NCBI GenBank assembly: GCA_944472155.2
Contig: OX235275.1
Span: 53,337,228-53,401,227, forward strand
Length of the DNA: 64,000 nt
Direction: 5' to 3'
Origin: Trichobilharzia szidati
Lineage: Eukaryota > Platyhelminthes > Trematoda > Strigeidida > Schistosomatidae
A model generated the notes under the pieces. That model searched no databases and was not told where the DNA came from. It saw only the letters and a list, made by a program, of their open reading frames with translations. A program made the translations under genes and the position numbers. Of this stretch, positions 41,960-53,779 are shown one piece after another (the stretch's first letter is position 1; each line of letters starts with the position of its first letter).

Positions 41960-43107
41960 ATGAAACATTAAGTGGATTGAATGGATATATACTAATGAAA
42001 TCGACTTCAAATGACTCTTCAACCACTTAAGGATTAATCTGTTACCGAGGCATAAATAGTCTTGTTGATTTAGAATATGTGGATGATATATTCCTCCCAT
42101 CGCAGGTGAAGGCGCTGATAAAGTGCAGAGTCTTCTCAACACCTTCAGGAGTAGCAATTTTCGAATATTTGACAAGCGATTTGCTCCTGTCAGAAGTAAG
42201 ATTATGCTGCCTGACTGGACGGGACTGAGCTATATCGACTCACTCCTAGCTTAAAGATAGAGTGAAGTGGTAGAGTGTGTTGACCACTTCACTTATTTTG
42301 GGGGTTAAGTTGCATCAGTCCCGACGGACGCCTAGTTGCTGACGAAATCTCAATACGGATACAAAACGCTCGTATGACATTTGCCAGTCAGCCTAGTAGA
42401 CATGATTTCCGACTGCTTATCGATCAAAGGATTTGTATACTGCACAGCAACAGTTCTCTCTATTCTTCTTTATGGCTGGCTGTGAGACATGGCCATTGAT
42501 TGAGGACGATATGAAAATGCCAGTTGTCTGTGATCATAGGTGTCTGCGTTGTATCTCCCGTGTTAGGTAGTGGTATTATAAGGTGAGTTATATTGAGGTT
42601 AGGCGTCGGCCGAGTGCTAAGTAAGGAGGCGAAGTCACTTGAAGTCGTGAAGGTCGTGAAGTTATATCGATTGAGATGGTTAGGACATGTGTTACGCATC
42701 CCTGCTTAGCCATAGCCTTCCTCGACGCGCAATGCTAGCTGACTGACATAGGATGAACCAGGTTGGAAAAGAGGTAGCAAATGGTGGTGGTGGTCAAACG
42801 AAAACATGACTTCATCAGTCAGTGAAATTCATAACAGTTCGTTTAAGGCAGCTACGTAAGAAGGTATCGATTGCTTGGTTGAGGTCCTCGGGATGCTAAG
42901 AATCAATGGCAGCTGGCGCAGATTCATTCACTCGTTGTAGTTCTGCATATCCGTTAAACCCAATTGTTCTTCCATGCTGTTATTCTTTCTCCTTCACGCA
43001 TCTATTTATTATGGTCTTTTGAATCTCCTTTGTCTGGTATATAGAATGTGGCAACTCAAACTCCTGTATTTGTGTACAAAGTACTATGTTGAAACCAGTC
43101 AATCAGT
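41960..43107 (+). pseudogene. RTE-like LINE, reverse-transcriptase palm to 3' end
   Basis: Includes the palm region (LVDLEYVDDIFLP near 42065, with YVDD where relatives have YADD), the CTACCTGACTGGACGG-type LQDW segment, a CACTTCACTTATTTTGGGGG block, the RWLGHVLR region near 42670, and the 3' tail GAAACCAGTCAATCAGTCA. Frames are broken throughout. Confidence 0.78.
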
Positions 43108-43639
43108 CATTGAATAGGTGTGGTAATTGGAAGGTTAGTTCAGGACTCAAATGGTTTCGCCCCACCATCACTTAACAGCCTATTCCTCTTTTTCTAATTC
43201 AGAAAGTGTTAAGAGTGAAGGGTGGAGAAGACATAGGTGGGCAGCTAGTGAGATAGGCATATAAATATAGAGTAACGTTTCTTTGATGTATATGATAGCT
43301 GAGTGTTATCTCTTCGTGATGATTTCACTGAAATGTGAAGATCTGATTAGTAGCAGCCTGACTGAGTAATTTGGAGGCCTCTAGCTCGAATCCTGCTGCC
43401 ACCTAGATATTGATTTCACACTCAATCATCACCCATCAAGCCTATTTATGCCTATATATCTCAGATAATCTGAACATCTAGTTCAAGAGGGATGATTATG
43501 ATCTTGGCGTGTATTGTGTTCGTTCAATGCCGTGTGCTGTGCTATTCCACAGGGTATTTCATATCTTGCTGTACAGTGAAAACTTTTCATTTTATGCCTT
43601 GCATGAATTAATTCAGGTTAGATCAAGAGCTAATAGGAG
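43108..43639. other. Nothing firmly recognised
   Basis: A weak tRNA-like stretch (CTAGCTCGAATCCTGC) lies at about 43380; otherwise no feature. Confidence 0.35.
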
Positions 43640-43800
43640 TTAGTGAGCCTATGAAAACCAGGAAGAGTACCTGGACACAGCTGATTCGTCGTGTTTTGGG
43701 ACTCTTCAGCAGTACACACGCATGACCTCATTGGTGTCGAACCCAGGTGCTTCAGGTTACGAGGTGAGCTTGGTGGTCATTAAGTCACTCGGACGAAATC
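43640..43800 (-). mobile_element. Hammerhead-bearing SINE (Sm-alpha-like)
   Basis: Minus strand: GTGTGTACTGCTGAAGAGTC, CCAAAACACGACGAATCAGC, TGTGTCCAGGTACTC. The CUGAAGA core and stem I (GUACUG/CAGGUAC, one bulge) are kept, but GAAA has become GAAU. Confidence 0.72.
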
Positions 43801-44514
43801 CAGTGACCACCCCAAGGTGATGTTATTGGCGAATATCCGTCATACCTGACTTGATGTGAACCCTGTTAATTCCTGGATTTCGGGAACTGTATGATTGTCT
43901 GGATGAATTGTTGAGTAATGTATGTATAATTTTTCCCTAGCCTCCACTTTCGGCATATTGTTCTACTCTTATAACATGCGAATTGGCTATTCACAGTTAG
44001 AGTTGTATACGGTTGGCGAAAATTCTATGAAGTAGTAATGAAGGAGGGTCCATCTAATCCTAGAAAAGCTGTTCTGATTCCTTTGTTCAGATGTGCTGAG
44101 AGAAATGATTACCTGAACCATCCAGTGAATTATTGGGCATCCATATATATGGCTAGGACATGTGCTACCCATACTGAACGGTCACCCTACCCGATCGATA
44201 GACTATTCTGTCTGAGGTTAGATTGGGGTATAAAGTCTTGCAGATGAGCAGACGAAAGCATGTCACCAATCCATGTAGTTTCTGATTGTTGGTTGTTCTA
44301 AACCATATAGATAGATGTTGACTAGGTTTCGGGTAGGAGCTTACACGTTACCGTATTATTACACACCTTATCATGCCACTTAACACAAGAGAGAGAACAC
44401 AAGACAACTAGCGGCAATATCTCATAGTCATGAAGAAATACAGACTGAACTGTGGTGTAATACATTCTCCCGACGATGCATAGTCAGATATCATGTGTGC
44501 TGCCGAGATGTTGA

Positions 44515-45024
44515 AGGATGGTGAATACTGCATGAGTAATATTGAGGTTAGGCGTCGAGAGATAGGTAAGGGAAGGGGGGGGGAATCAATCGACGAGGCT
44601 GTGAAATTACATCGACTGAGATGGTTAGGACATGTGTTACGTATGCCGAGTCATCACCTTCCTCGACAGGCAATGTTAACTGACATAGGGTCAGGCTAAC
44701 GGCACCTGCCACGTAGGCAGATGTAGACTTCCTGATTCGGGTCCTCGGGATAGTAAAAACCAATGGCACCTGGAGACAATCAGTGATATGGCTCAAACTC
44801 ATCGTTCTCTATGTCTCAGATGTATCCACTCCTTGTGACTTATGATTTCCAATGAAACTATATTGTTCTTCGATATTACTATTCCTTTTGTCTCATATCC
44901 CTGTCTACTCTCTCTATTTTGCATTTCTTCTACTTTCTTCTCATGCTTTGTGTGCTACATGGAGTGTGGCGACGGTAACCGCTGCACATCGTTGCAGAGT
45001 TCTATGTTGAAAACAGACAGACAT
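44515..45024 (+). mobile_element. RTE-like LINE 3' fragment
   Basis: Starts in the region encoding SNIEVRRREIGK, contains LHRLRWLGHVLRMPSHHLPR at about 44600-44660 in an open 68-codon frame, and ends with the 3' region to GAAAACAGACAGACA. Immediately followed by an inverted RTE piece. Confidence 0.8.
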
Positions 45025-45300
45025 GAGACTTTTATATCCGTGCAATCATTTCATTGGGCTTGAGAAAACTCGCCAAATAAGTGAAATGGTCAACACCTTG
45101 AACCACTTCACTGCTTATCTTTCAGCTAGAGGAGTTGATAGAAACTTGTTCACTGTTAATAGCTTACATTCGACATGAGTGAATCGTATGCGGAACATAT
45201 CAACATAGCTTTCTGTGCTCCAAGGTGTTCAGTGCCTTCACCTAGAAGGATATACTTTAAATGGCTGTGTTTAAGTTTATCTTTTGCTGAGTGGAATTTC
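45025..45300 (-). mobile_element. RTE-like LINE, inverted internal fragment
   Basis: Minus strand covers the palm-to-FTYLGS region: CTAGGTGAAGGCACTGAACA, ACACCTTGGAGCACAGAAAG, GAAGTGGTTCAAGGTGTTGA. It lacks its own 3' end and abuts the tail of the plus-strand copy. Confidence 0.65.
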
Positions 45301-45509
45301 GCTACATGCTGAATCATAAACAAAGGGGGGCGGAATTCGACAATGGCGTCCCAGGAGTGTGAACGCCTCAGTGACCTTGAACGCATGCTAATCGTTGGCT
45401 AACGGCACCTGTCATTTTTATAGCTGAAATATCAACGCCTATTCACCAACTAAGGAGCTAATTTCGCCCAGATCACGTTTCTAAGTACTGTTTGGACAAT
45501 GTGTTAATA

Positions 45510-45640
45510 GATCGTTAGGGTTAGGACTAGGGCGATAATTAGGATTAGGGTTAGGTTTACGGAAAGTATAAGGATTGTAATTAGTGTTAGGATTAAGGTT
45601 AAGGTTATGATTAGGGATAGATTTATAGTTGATGTCATTG
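45510..45640. repeat. Degenerate TTAGGG-like tract
   Basis: Repeated imperfect hexamers (TTAGGGTTAGGACTAGGGCG, ATTAGGATTAGGGTTAGG and later GTTAAGGTTATGATTAGGG). It lies next to a Merlin relic. Confidence 0.6.
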
Positions 45641-45689
45641 ACTTTAATTTGTTTCATTATCTGCATTTTCCTGGTAAGTAGTCGTTGGT

Positions 45690-45900
45690 CCTCTCACTGG
45701 AGTAATTCAACAGAGGGCTTTTGGGAAAGAGTGCACAACAGGATAAAGGAGGTGAACGACTCACAAAAACAGGTCATCTTCAGTCACCTCAGTGAATACA
45801 TGTACATAAACTAGTCTTACTTAGCAACTGATACTCCTCATGATTACTGAGACGTATTCTTAAGTCATGTCAGAGAAAGATACCCTGTTTGAAATGTGTT
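45690..45900 (+). pseudogene. Merlin transposase, C-terminal relic
   Basis: The plus strand reads SNSTEGFWERVHNRIKEVND with the catalytic Glu position, then FSHLSEYMYIN and, after stops, DVFLSHVRERYPV. These align with the last 60 residues of the transposase ending at 13379. TATGATTGGTCGGTTGAAGG downstream resembles subterminal sequence of the full element. Confidence 0.72.
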
Positions 45901-46344
45901 TTCATACATTTTCTTGTAAATATACGTCATTTTTTGGGCAAAAATTCCTAATTTTTATGATTGGTCGGTTGAAGGTCACGCTCGTGTGTGTTCGCATCCC
46001 TTCGGACATTATTGTTGAACTGTGTCCATAGGAGAATGTAAACAGCAAAGAAAATCTTAGTTTTCGACGAATTATTTTTTCTTTTCAAGTGATAAACTGT
46101 TCAATCGCATTCATATATATTTAGCAAAGAGTTCAGAGAGAAAAAAACTAATCAGATCGCTAGTAACTATGTTCTAAAAAAAGGTGTATTATTACGTAAT
46201 ATGAAGTGTATTCTAATCTAGATATGGAGTTGACTAATTGGAGATTAGAAAAATAAGAGACAGAATTTGCAATTAAAACTATGTAATGAGTATGAAAAAA
46301 AGAGAAGATTAATCAATCCAACATGAACAAAGCTATTAACCTTT

Positions 46345-46469
46345 ACGTAATTCAGGAAGACGGTGCCAGAATAAGTTTGCATTCCTAGACATACTTTTGA
46401 GTCGAGAAGGCGGAGGATGGTTCAATAAAGCGATCAATATTTAGAAAGCTTATTAGTGCATCCCTGTTT
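46345..46469 (+). pseudogene. Penelope-like reverse-transcriptase fragment (5' part of a split copy)
   Basis: NKFAFLDILLSREGGGWFNK at about 46372-46430 matches the FLDV motif region of the other Penelope copies. It stops where a SINE pair begins; the GIY-YIG part follows at 46990. Confidence 0.6.
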
Positions 46470-46663
46470 ATATTAGATAGTGGGAGGCAACCGGCAGGAA
46501 ACCTCATCTGATCTACGTTTTCGTGTTAGTTGGCACTCGTCAGCAAGGCGTGCGTATCTGCAACCTTGGAGGAATTCATGTCCCTTCCGAGACTCGAACC
46601 TGTATCACCCAGTGAGTGCTGTAGTCAGAGACGTTACCACTGAGCTATTCGGGTTCGCGGTTG
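46470..46663 (-). mobile_element. tRNA-derived SINE, family II (left unit of a head-to-head pair)
   Basis: Inverted relative to its partner: on the plus strand GGCAACCGGCAGGAAACC at the outer end and CGAGACTCGAACCTGTATCA (B-box complement) near the middle. Heads meet at about 46663. Confidence 0.78.
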
Positions 46664-46980
46664 ACCTCCTGTAGCTCAGTGGTAACGTCTCTGACTGCAG
46701 TACTGCGGGTTCGAATCTCAGAAGGGACATGAGTTCCTTCAAGGTTACAGATGCGTACACCTTGCTCACTTGTGAATGCCAACTAGCACGAAACCTAGGT
46801 TAGGTAAGGTTTCTTGCTGACTGCTTGCAACCATCAAATACCAACAATTCACAGTACACTGTGATGGCAAGCCACCTAGTGGCATGGTGGCCACATTGTA
46901 AACTTGACTGATAGAATTCAACCTGAACCAAACAGAGGATTAGACACATGAGACTAGTTACTGACTAGTGTCCAATCAAA
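46664..46980 (+). mobile_element. tRNA-derived SINE, family II (right unit, near full length)
   Basis: The head is strongly tRNA-like: GTAGCTCAGTGGTA at 46671-46684 (A box) and GGGTTCGAATCTC at 46707-46719 (B box). The body continues TGCCAACTAGCACGAAACCT, TGATGGCAAGCCACCTAGTG and ends ACTAGTTACTGACTAGTGTC. The 57712-58055 copy has the same extent. It would be transcribed by RNA polymerase III if active. Confidence 0.8.
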
Positions 46981-46984
46981 AATA

Positions 46985-47225
46985 TCCCTCTTTGTAATTA
47001 CTAAAAAGGCTGAAAACATACTCTGCTGACAAGTCTCACCATTTGCACAAGTGAATATGTTACATCCCATACTATATACCAATCTGCATGTGTTTGTGGG
47101 TATCGTCACACATACTTAAGGAGGAGAAATGGAGCTTTGCACGTGAGAGTGGGAGAAAACATACCTAAATGGTTAGAAAAACGAATGATCTGTGAAGTTT
47201 CGATGAATGCAGGTGGCAGATGACT
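46985..47225 (+). pseudogene. Penelope-like GIY-YIG fragment (3' part of a split copy)
   Basis: Fragments YQSACVCGY and YLRRRNGALHVRVGENIPKW correspond to CxCG and YIGRT-x-RRL-x-x-RI-x-EHIPKW of Penelope nucleases. It belongs with 46345-46469; the SINE pair separates them. Confidence 0.6.
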
Positions 47226-47387
47226 ACTACTAACTTCATCTACAGCTAAACAACCTTTAATTGTTATACTTTGGTTGGACTAGTGTCATGTATGTAGTCC
47301 TCTGTTTGGTTCAGGCTGAATTCTGTCAGTTACGTTTGCAATGTAGTCACTATGTTAGGTGGTTCGTCATCACAGTGCATTCTGAGT

Positions 47388-47550
47388 TATTGTTATTAAG
47401 TGGTTGGAGCCAATCAACAGGATGCCTTGGGCTTGGTTTCGTACTTGTTAGCACATACCATTTAGCAAGGCGTATCTCCAACCTTGTGGAATGCATGTCC
47501 CTCCTGTGATTTGAACCCGTGTCATCCAGTGCTGCAGTCAATCAGTCAGT
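47388..47550 (-). mobile_element. tRNA-derived SINE, family II, partial
   Basis: Plus-strand text CCTTGGGCTTGGTTTCGTAC, CACATACCATTTAGCAAGGC and TCCTGTGATTTGAACCCGTG mirrors the left unit at 46470-46663. Confidence 0.7.
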
Positions 47551-47559
47551 CCCCTTGGT

Positions 47560-47829
47560 TGCTGAATGGAAACTAGGGCTGCAACAGCATATCTTCACTT
47601 TCTTCTACCCTATATGGTCGTCTTTAGATGGCCCCTCGGTTGCCCATATTCTCTCATCTCCTCCTCACTCGGTCTCCTCCATGTTACTCTTGAACCTATG
47701 CGCAACTCAACGCGATGTCATTCAACGGTCTCATCAGCGTGTGCCCAATCCATCACCATTTTCTCCACATGTTTGTTAAGTGATAGATTTTTGGTTGGTT
47801 TGTTGCCATATTTTCTTATTGCTAATTCA
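47560..47829 (-). mobile_element. LINE family 2, 3' fragment
   Basis: Matches 52640-52940 on the same strand (TTGCCCATATTCTCTCATCT, CGCGATGTCATTCAACGGTC). The two plus-strand ORFs at 47519-47841 are shadows. Confidence 0.6.
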
Positions 47830-48888
47830 TTCTTCTTCTGAACACCTTGAGCAGCAATCTTCGAATTTTTGGCATGAGATTCTCTCCTGCTGTGAAATGT
47901 AAAGTGATTCTACAGGACTGGACTACATCGACTCACTGCTAGCTTAAAGGCAGAGGGGAGTGAGGGATGTAGTAGAGTGTGATGAGCACTTCACTTATTT
48001 TGGGGGAAAGCTGCATCAGCTAGACCCAGCAGGTTGGTGGCTGACGAGATCTCACCACGGATACAGAAGGCTCGGTTCGCATATGCCTGCCAACTTACGC
48101 CAACTATGCCATAATAGACGTGATTTCCGGCTGGTTATAGACCAAGGACGTGTGTACTGCTCAGCTGTTCGCTCTCTTCTTCTTTATGGCTAGTCATTGA
48201 AAGTGGAAGACATGAAAAGGCCGGCTAGCTGTATTTGATCATAGGTGTCTATGTTCTATCTCCCGTGTCAGGTGGTGGTATAATAAGGTGAGCAAGATTG
48301 AAGTTAGGCATAGGTCGAGTGCTAGATGAGTTGGAGGGGAAATCAATCGACACGGTTGTGAAGCTACGTTGATTGAGATGATTAGGACATGTGTTACTCA
48401 TGCCTGCCTAGCCATCGCCTTCCTCGACCGACGGGCAATGTTAGCTGACTGATATAGGATGAATCAGGTTGGAAAAGAGCTAGTGGTGGTGGTGGTCAAA
48501 CCAAAACATGCCTTCATCAGTCAATGAAATCCATGACAGTTAGTTTAGGCCAGCGAGTGACTTAGGGAGGTGTAGACTTCCTGCCTACCTGGTTGGTGTC
48601 CTTGGGATGGTAAACACTGATGAAGGCTTGAGGCAATTGTTGATATGGATCAAAATCGTTCTCGGTGACGGCTGGCGGAGATGCATTCAATCTTTGTGAT
48701 TTATGATATCCAATAAAACTCTGTCGTTCCTCCATATTACTATTCTGTTTAGCTCATATTTCTGTTTATTATCTCTATTTTTGTATGTCTCTTTACTCTC
48801 TTCTCTTGCCTTGTCTGTGCTACATGAAGGTAGTGTGGCAACTCGAAATGGCTCATATCTGTGCAAAGTTCTACATTGTGTAACCAGT
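47830..48888 (+). pseudogene. RTE-like LINE, reverse-transcriptase C-terminus to 3' end
   Basis: Begins GAACACCTTGAGCAGCAATC (thumb region), includes CACTTCACTTATTTTGGGGG, the GRVYCSAVRSLLLYG motif at about 48150-48190, the RWLGHVLR region near 48375, and the tail GCAAAGTTCTACATTGTG before AACCAGTCAGTCA. Many stops. Confidence 0.78.
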
Positions 48889-48892
48889 CAGT

Positions 48893-49530
48893 CATCATCT
48901 ATAGCACTCCAACCGGGAAGTCTACACCTCCTTATGTGGTTCAAAACTAACTTATGAAAGACTTCATGGATTGATTCCTGGTTTCGCTTAAACCAATCAG
49001 TCCATTGGGGCTGATGCAAATCCCCCGCCACCCAGAATAAGTGAAGTGGTCAACACACTCTACCACTTCACTCACTCCTCTCTATCTCTTAGCTAGGAGT
49101 GAGTCGATGTAGTCCAATCCAGATCATTCCTGCAGCATCACCTTACTCACGACAGGAGCAAATCGCTTGTCAAACATTCGAAGATTGCTTGCTACTCGTC
49201 AAGGTGTTCAGAAGACTCTGCATTTTATCTGCGTCTTCACTCGGGCGGGGAGGACTATATCATCCATATATTCTAAATCAAAAAGACTATTTATGCCCCA
49301 GTAATAGATTAATCCTGAATTGGTTGAAGAATCAGTTAGGTCCACTTTCATTGTTATATCAGTGATGAAATTAAACAGAAATGGTGACAGTGAGCATCCC
49401 TAACGAGGGGAGACACCATTGGTTGTCATCATTACTTCAGATGGCAACACTCTCCGTAGACTTGATTAGTGCAATATGCTTCCTTGGCACTCTCTTCATT
49501 GTGAAACGTTGCTAGTGTACCTCTCGGTCG
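48893..49530 (-). pseudogene. RTE-like LINE, inverted internal fragment
   Basis: The minus strand encodes, in broken frames, the palm to FTYLGS region (complement of GGACTATATCATCCATATAT marks the YADD area; the complement of ACAGAAATGGTGACAGTGAG marks the RQGCPLSPF area at about 49385). A short 3'-region piece at 48910-48945 (TCTACACCTCCTTATGTGG) shows an internal deletion. It directly follows the plus-strand copy. Confidence 0.72.
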
Positions 49531-50442
49531 AACTGGTGGACCTTGTATTATACACATTTTCCCCACTTGAAATAGAGACTGACGCTTATAATAGGCGTTG
49601 TTATTTTCCTTCCTTTTCGCCTTTTAATATCACTTATATGTATATTCATATAAATATCCCTATATCGATCGGACATGACGATCCTATTTTACGTTTTGTT
49701 ATGATTGTCATAATAGCAATAGTAGTATTCACTGTTGCCTTTATTATGAAACAAAAAGGATGCTAGTGGGAGAGAGAGAGAGTGAGCGGGAGAAAGATCT
49801 ACCTATTTCATCCCTTTCACAGTTGTCATCATTAATATTATTATATACATATTAAGCTCCTTGATAAATCACTATTTTTGTTACTATTATTGTCACGATT
49901 GTATTATTATGCGTTATAGAGAGATTTCCTTCCTCTTTCACTTTGTTCTTGCCTCTTTCATACCCCTGCTCCTAGTCCTACTCTCCTCCCTCCCCCTCCA
50001 CACCACATACCTTCGCTTGCCACCTTCTCTCTCTCATCAAACCTTTGCCTGATTTCTATTCTACTCCTCATTCGCCTTCTCCTTTCATCGACGTCATTAT
50101 TATTATTACTATTATTATTATTATGTCAGTTTTACTCTGTTGAAAAAAAGCAAGGCAGACGACTAGAGAGAAATATATTTACCGTAAATATTATAAAGGA
50201 GTTGATAGTAGTAGTTATTGGTGTCGTTGTTCTCTTGTCTCCTTCACAAAGAGTTTCCTCTTAGTAGTCATATTTCACAAGTCTCGGACTGTCACTTTTC
50301 ATTTTCATTTTCAACTTTTTATCGCGTATTTCAAGACATTTTCTAATGATTATATGTAATCACAATTCGACAATATTCGTTTGTTCATACTTCATGAGGA
50401 TATTTCGTAAGAGTTGTGTGTCTGCGTACGTGCTTGCGTTCA
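49531..50442. other. AT-rich and pyrimidine-rich sequence, nothing recognised
   Basis: Contains (GA)n at 49771-49785, a CT-rich block at 49930-50080 and (TTA)n at about 50095-50123. ORFs here have no motif. Confidence 0.4.
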
Positions 50443-51535
50443 TGTCTGTCTGTCTGTTTTCGACCTAGAACTCTGCACCAATGTGCAGCAGTTCAAGTCG
50501 TCACACTCCCTTCATGTACCACACAAAGCAACAGAAAAAAGCAGAAGAAATGCATATCAGAGACAGTAAACAGAGGTAACAGACAAAGGAATAGTAGTAA
50601 CGAAGAACAATATAGTTTCATTGGAAATCAGAAGTCACAAGGAGTGGATGCATCTGAACCAGCCATTGAGAACTATGAGTTTGAGCCATATCACCAATTG
50701 TTTCCAGCCGTCATTGGTTTTTACCGTCCCTAAGACCTCAACCGGAAGGTCTATACCTTCCTACGTGGCTTAAACTAACTCTTGTGGATTTCATTGACTG
50801 GCGCCATGTTTTCGTTTGACTGCCGCCAGCTCTTTTCCAGCCTGACCCTATATCAGCTAACATAGCCCGTCCGTCGAGGAAGGCGATGACTAGGCATACG
50901 TAACACAAGTCCTAACCATCTCAGTCGATATAATTTCACAGCCTCATCGATTGATTTCCCCTCCCACCTACCTAGCACTCAACCAATGCCTAACCTCAAT
51001 ATTGCTCAACTTATTATACCACTTCACACAGGAGATAGAACGCAGGCACCTATTATCAAAGATAGCTAATCTTTTCATGTCTTCCACTCTCAATGGTCAG
51101 GTCTTCTCTCACAGCCATAAAGGAGGACGTAAAAGACTGATGAGCAGTACACCCGCCCTTTGTTCGATAACCAGTCGGATATCACGTCTACGCCAGAGAC
51201 GGCGTAAACTGGCATATGCGAAACCAGCCTTCTGTATCCATGCTAAGATTTCGTCAGCGATCAACCCGTCGGGGCTGATGCAACTTCCCAAATAAGTGAA
51301 GTAGTCAACACGCTCTATCACTTCACTCCTTATTTCTAAACTAGGATTCAGTGTAGTCCAGTCCTGTAGCATCGTCTTACATTTGGCGGGAGCGAATCGC
51401 ATGCCAAACATTCGTAGATTTGCAGCTCAAGGTGTTCAGAAGACTCTGCTGGATTTTGTCAGCGTCCTTACCTAGAAGGACTATATCGTCTGCATATTCT
51501 AAGTCGACGAGATTATTGCCTGGTAGCATTGCGTT
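50443..51535 (-). pseudogene. RTE-like LINE, minus-strand copy, reverse transcriptase C-terminus to 3' end
   Basis: From the tail (CAGACAGACAG complement at 50443) through GAGTGGATGCATCTGAACCA (last codons) and the RWLGHVLR region near 50930 to a 100-codon open stretch (51411-51109). That stretch reads MFGMRFAPAKCKTMLQDW, ERVDYFTYLGSCISPDGLIA, then LRRLWRRRDIRLVIEQRAG. The palm (complement of CTATATCGTCTGCATATTCT, giving EYADDIV) is at about 51480-51499. This is one of the best-preserved C-termini here and retains the ISPDGLIADE reading lost in the copies at 27.5 and 55.7 kb. Confidence 0.82.
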
Positions 51536-52104
51536 CATGTATGTGTCTGTCTTGTACTGTATATTTCCATGATATGGTGTGGCGTGTGCTACTGATAAGA
51601 TTCATCAGTAGTATATGTACAAAGAGACGTTCCTTGGCATAGAAACATCAAGTATATCACGGCGAGATGATAGATTTGATGTTGTCAGTTAGAGAAAGCA
51701 AATGATAATACAGCGTTGCGGAGATACACGGGAGACGTGAAAGGAGCATAAAGAGAAACACACAATATGAAAAAGGAAGGTGAAAAGTAGCAGGCACAAC
51801 ACGCGGAAGATCTGTGTGCAAATGGTGCATTGAAGATATAAGGTGTATATAATCTTGCTATACAGAGATACTAAATTCTAAGTGAACATTCCTTTATCAT
51901 TTATCTGGTCTTCTACTGTTACAATTATACAGTCCTTTGTTCTTGGTTAAATTTCATTCATAATAGTGTCTGATGATATCATAAAATCTGGTGATATTTC
52001 GTTTCTGTTTTTGTTGCTTTTTCTTCGTGACCTGATAACGTGTACTTGTAACGCGTTCTATGTTCAAACAGATCAATCCAACATAAAAAAATAGGTAAAT
52101 TTGG
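51536..52104. other. Nothing recognised
   Basis: AT-rich, with only short ORFs. Confidence 0.4.
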
Positions 52105-52590
52105 ACAGAGATGGTTAGGACATGTGTTACGTATGCCTAGTCAACGCCTTCCTCGACGAGAAATGTTAGCTGACATAGGGACAGGTTGGAAAAGAGCTAG
52201 CAGCGGTCAAACCAAAACATAGCTTCATCAGTCAGTGAAATCCACAACAGTTAGTTTAAGCCAGTCACGTAGGAAGGTGTAGACTTCCTGACAGGTTGGG
52301 GTCCTCGGGACGGTAAAAACCAATGGTTGGAAACAATTGGTGATATGGCGGAAAATCGTTCTCAATGGCTAGTGCAGATGCATCCACTCCTTGTGACTTA
52401 TGATTTCCAATTAAACTGTTTTGTTCTTCGTTGTTACTATTCCTTTGTCTCACGCCTCTGTTTACTGTCTCTATTTTGCATTTCTTCTACCTTCTTCTCT
52501 TGCTTTGTGTGGTACATGAAGGGAGTGTGGCGGCGACTTGAACTGCTGAACATCGGTGCAAAGTTCTATGTCGAATACAGACAGACAGAC
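52105..52590 (+). mobile_element. RTE-like LINE 3' fragment
   Basis: Starts GAGATGGTTAGGACATGTGT (RWLGHVLR) and ends CGAATACAGACAGACAGACA. The last codons (GATGCATCCACTCCTTGTGA) are intact. Confidence 0.8.
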
Positions 52591-52619
52591 AAATTTGGAC
52601 AGCAATTATAAGTTAATTA

Positions 52620-53500
52620 GGCCTTACTATGTGGGTTCCTACTGTAGCATAGGACTTTAACAGCACATCTCCACTTTGGCCTGTTCTTTATAGTACTCTT
52701 CGACTTTGTCTCCACGATTGCCCATAAGCTGTCATCTCCTTCTCCGCATAAGATATCCTTCATGTTACCCTCGGATCTAAGCTCAACTTGTTTCCCCCAT
52801 TCGGGTTCCACTCGAGCAATATCCTGGCGCACGATGTCATTCAACGGTGTCCTCAAAATTATTCCGACACCTCTATTTTCTCCTGCATATTTGTTGAACA
52901 ATCGACTCTTGTTGTTGGTTTTCTCCACTGCAGAGTTTCTTACAGCTAATTATTTCTGGCCAACCGGCTGGCCATTTGATCTTCAGTATGGGAGCAGCTG
53001 TTGATAAAAGTTTGTAACCTTTTGGGAATTCTTTTCGTGACACACTGGTCAAGTTTCTGACTTATGAAGAAGAACTGACTGACTTAACATTGGTGTTGAA
53101 ATTCCGAATCTTGTTCTTTACGCTGGCTGAATGCAGAAAATTTTGCAAACTGGTTTGGTTTCAGTTTGATGTATGCGTATCTTGTCTTTCCGATTTTGGC
53201 TAGTTTTGATACTCTGACATCTGTTCTGACTGCCTGTAGTTGAAACGATGCTGGCTGTCTAAATAAGTGAAGGAAGTAACCTCTTTCAAATTTCTCCCGT
53301 TGATGATGTTGGCTGGTTGCTGGTTGTTATTGGTGGTGATGGTGTGGTTATCGTTATCACCTCCATCTTCTCTGTGTTCACCTGGAGTCCTGTCTCTTCA
53401 CTGCCAACTTCTTCAGCCAGTTTGTTGGTTTTTCGCCAGCCTGCAAGTCTTCGAGTTTGTGTGACAACAGACATAAATCATTTACGCGCGAAATCGAGAA
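52620..53500 (-). pseudogene. LINE family 2, C-terminal part
   Basis: The minus strand gives NKLAEEVGSEETGLQVNTEK at about 53405-53350 (thumb region), then stops, then a 103-codon open stretch at 52928-52617 with GVGIILRTPLNDIVRQDIAR and VEPEWGKQVELRS. The latter sits where relatives have GHTLRK...RQALTWNP and a basic RGRP tail. Blocks match 38395-39230. Confidence 0.65.
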
Positions 53501-53779
53501 GTCATATGGTTACAATTATTTCCTACTCTTAATTAGATTGTAGAATTCAAGTTTACATCTTTCAATGTGTAATAAGAAATTAAATTAACTCTCACCAAAT
53601 GATTATATAAGGTCATGTAAAGTTAAAAGAAGACACATAATCGGACAGTAATGTTTTCAAAAAAAAGGTGTTCTTCATGTTTCATTTTAATATACATAAC
53701 TTTACGTATGTGTATACCAGTGACAGTGAATTTGTGGGTTACCGATAAATTTTGAAGTGTTAAATTTGTAGGGATTTGA
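53501..53779. other. Nothing recognised between LINE and SINE copies
   Basis: AT-rich spacer without motifs. Confidence 0.35.

Noticed and set aside
46671..46735. A genuine tRNA gene
   Set aside because: Very tRNA-like head, but acceptor pairing fails, and the same head recurs in six dispersed copies with a common non-tRNA body.
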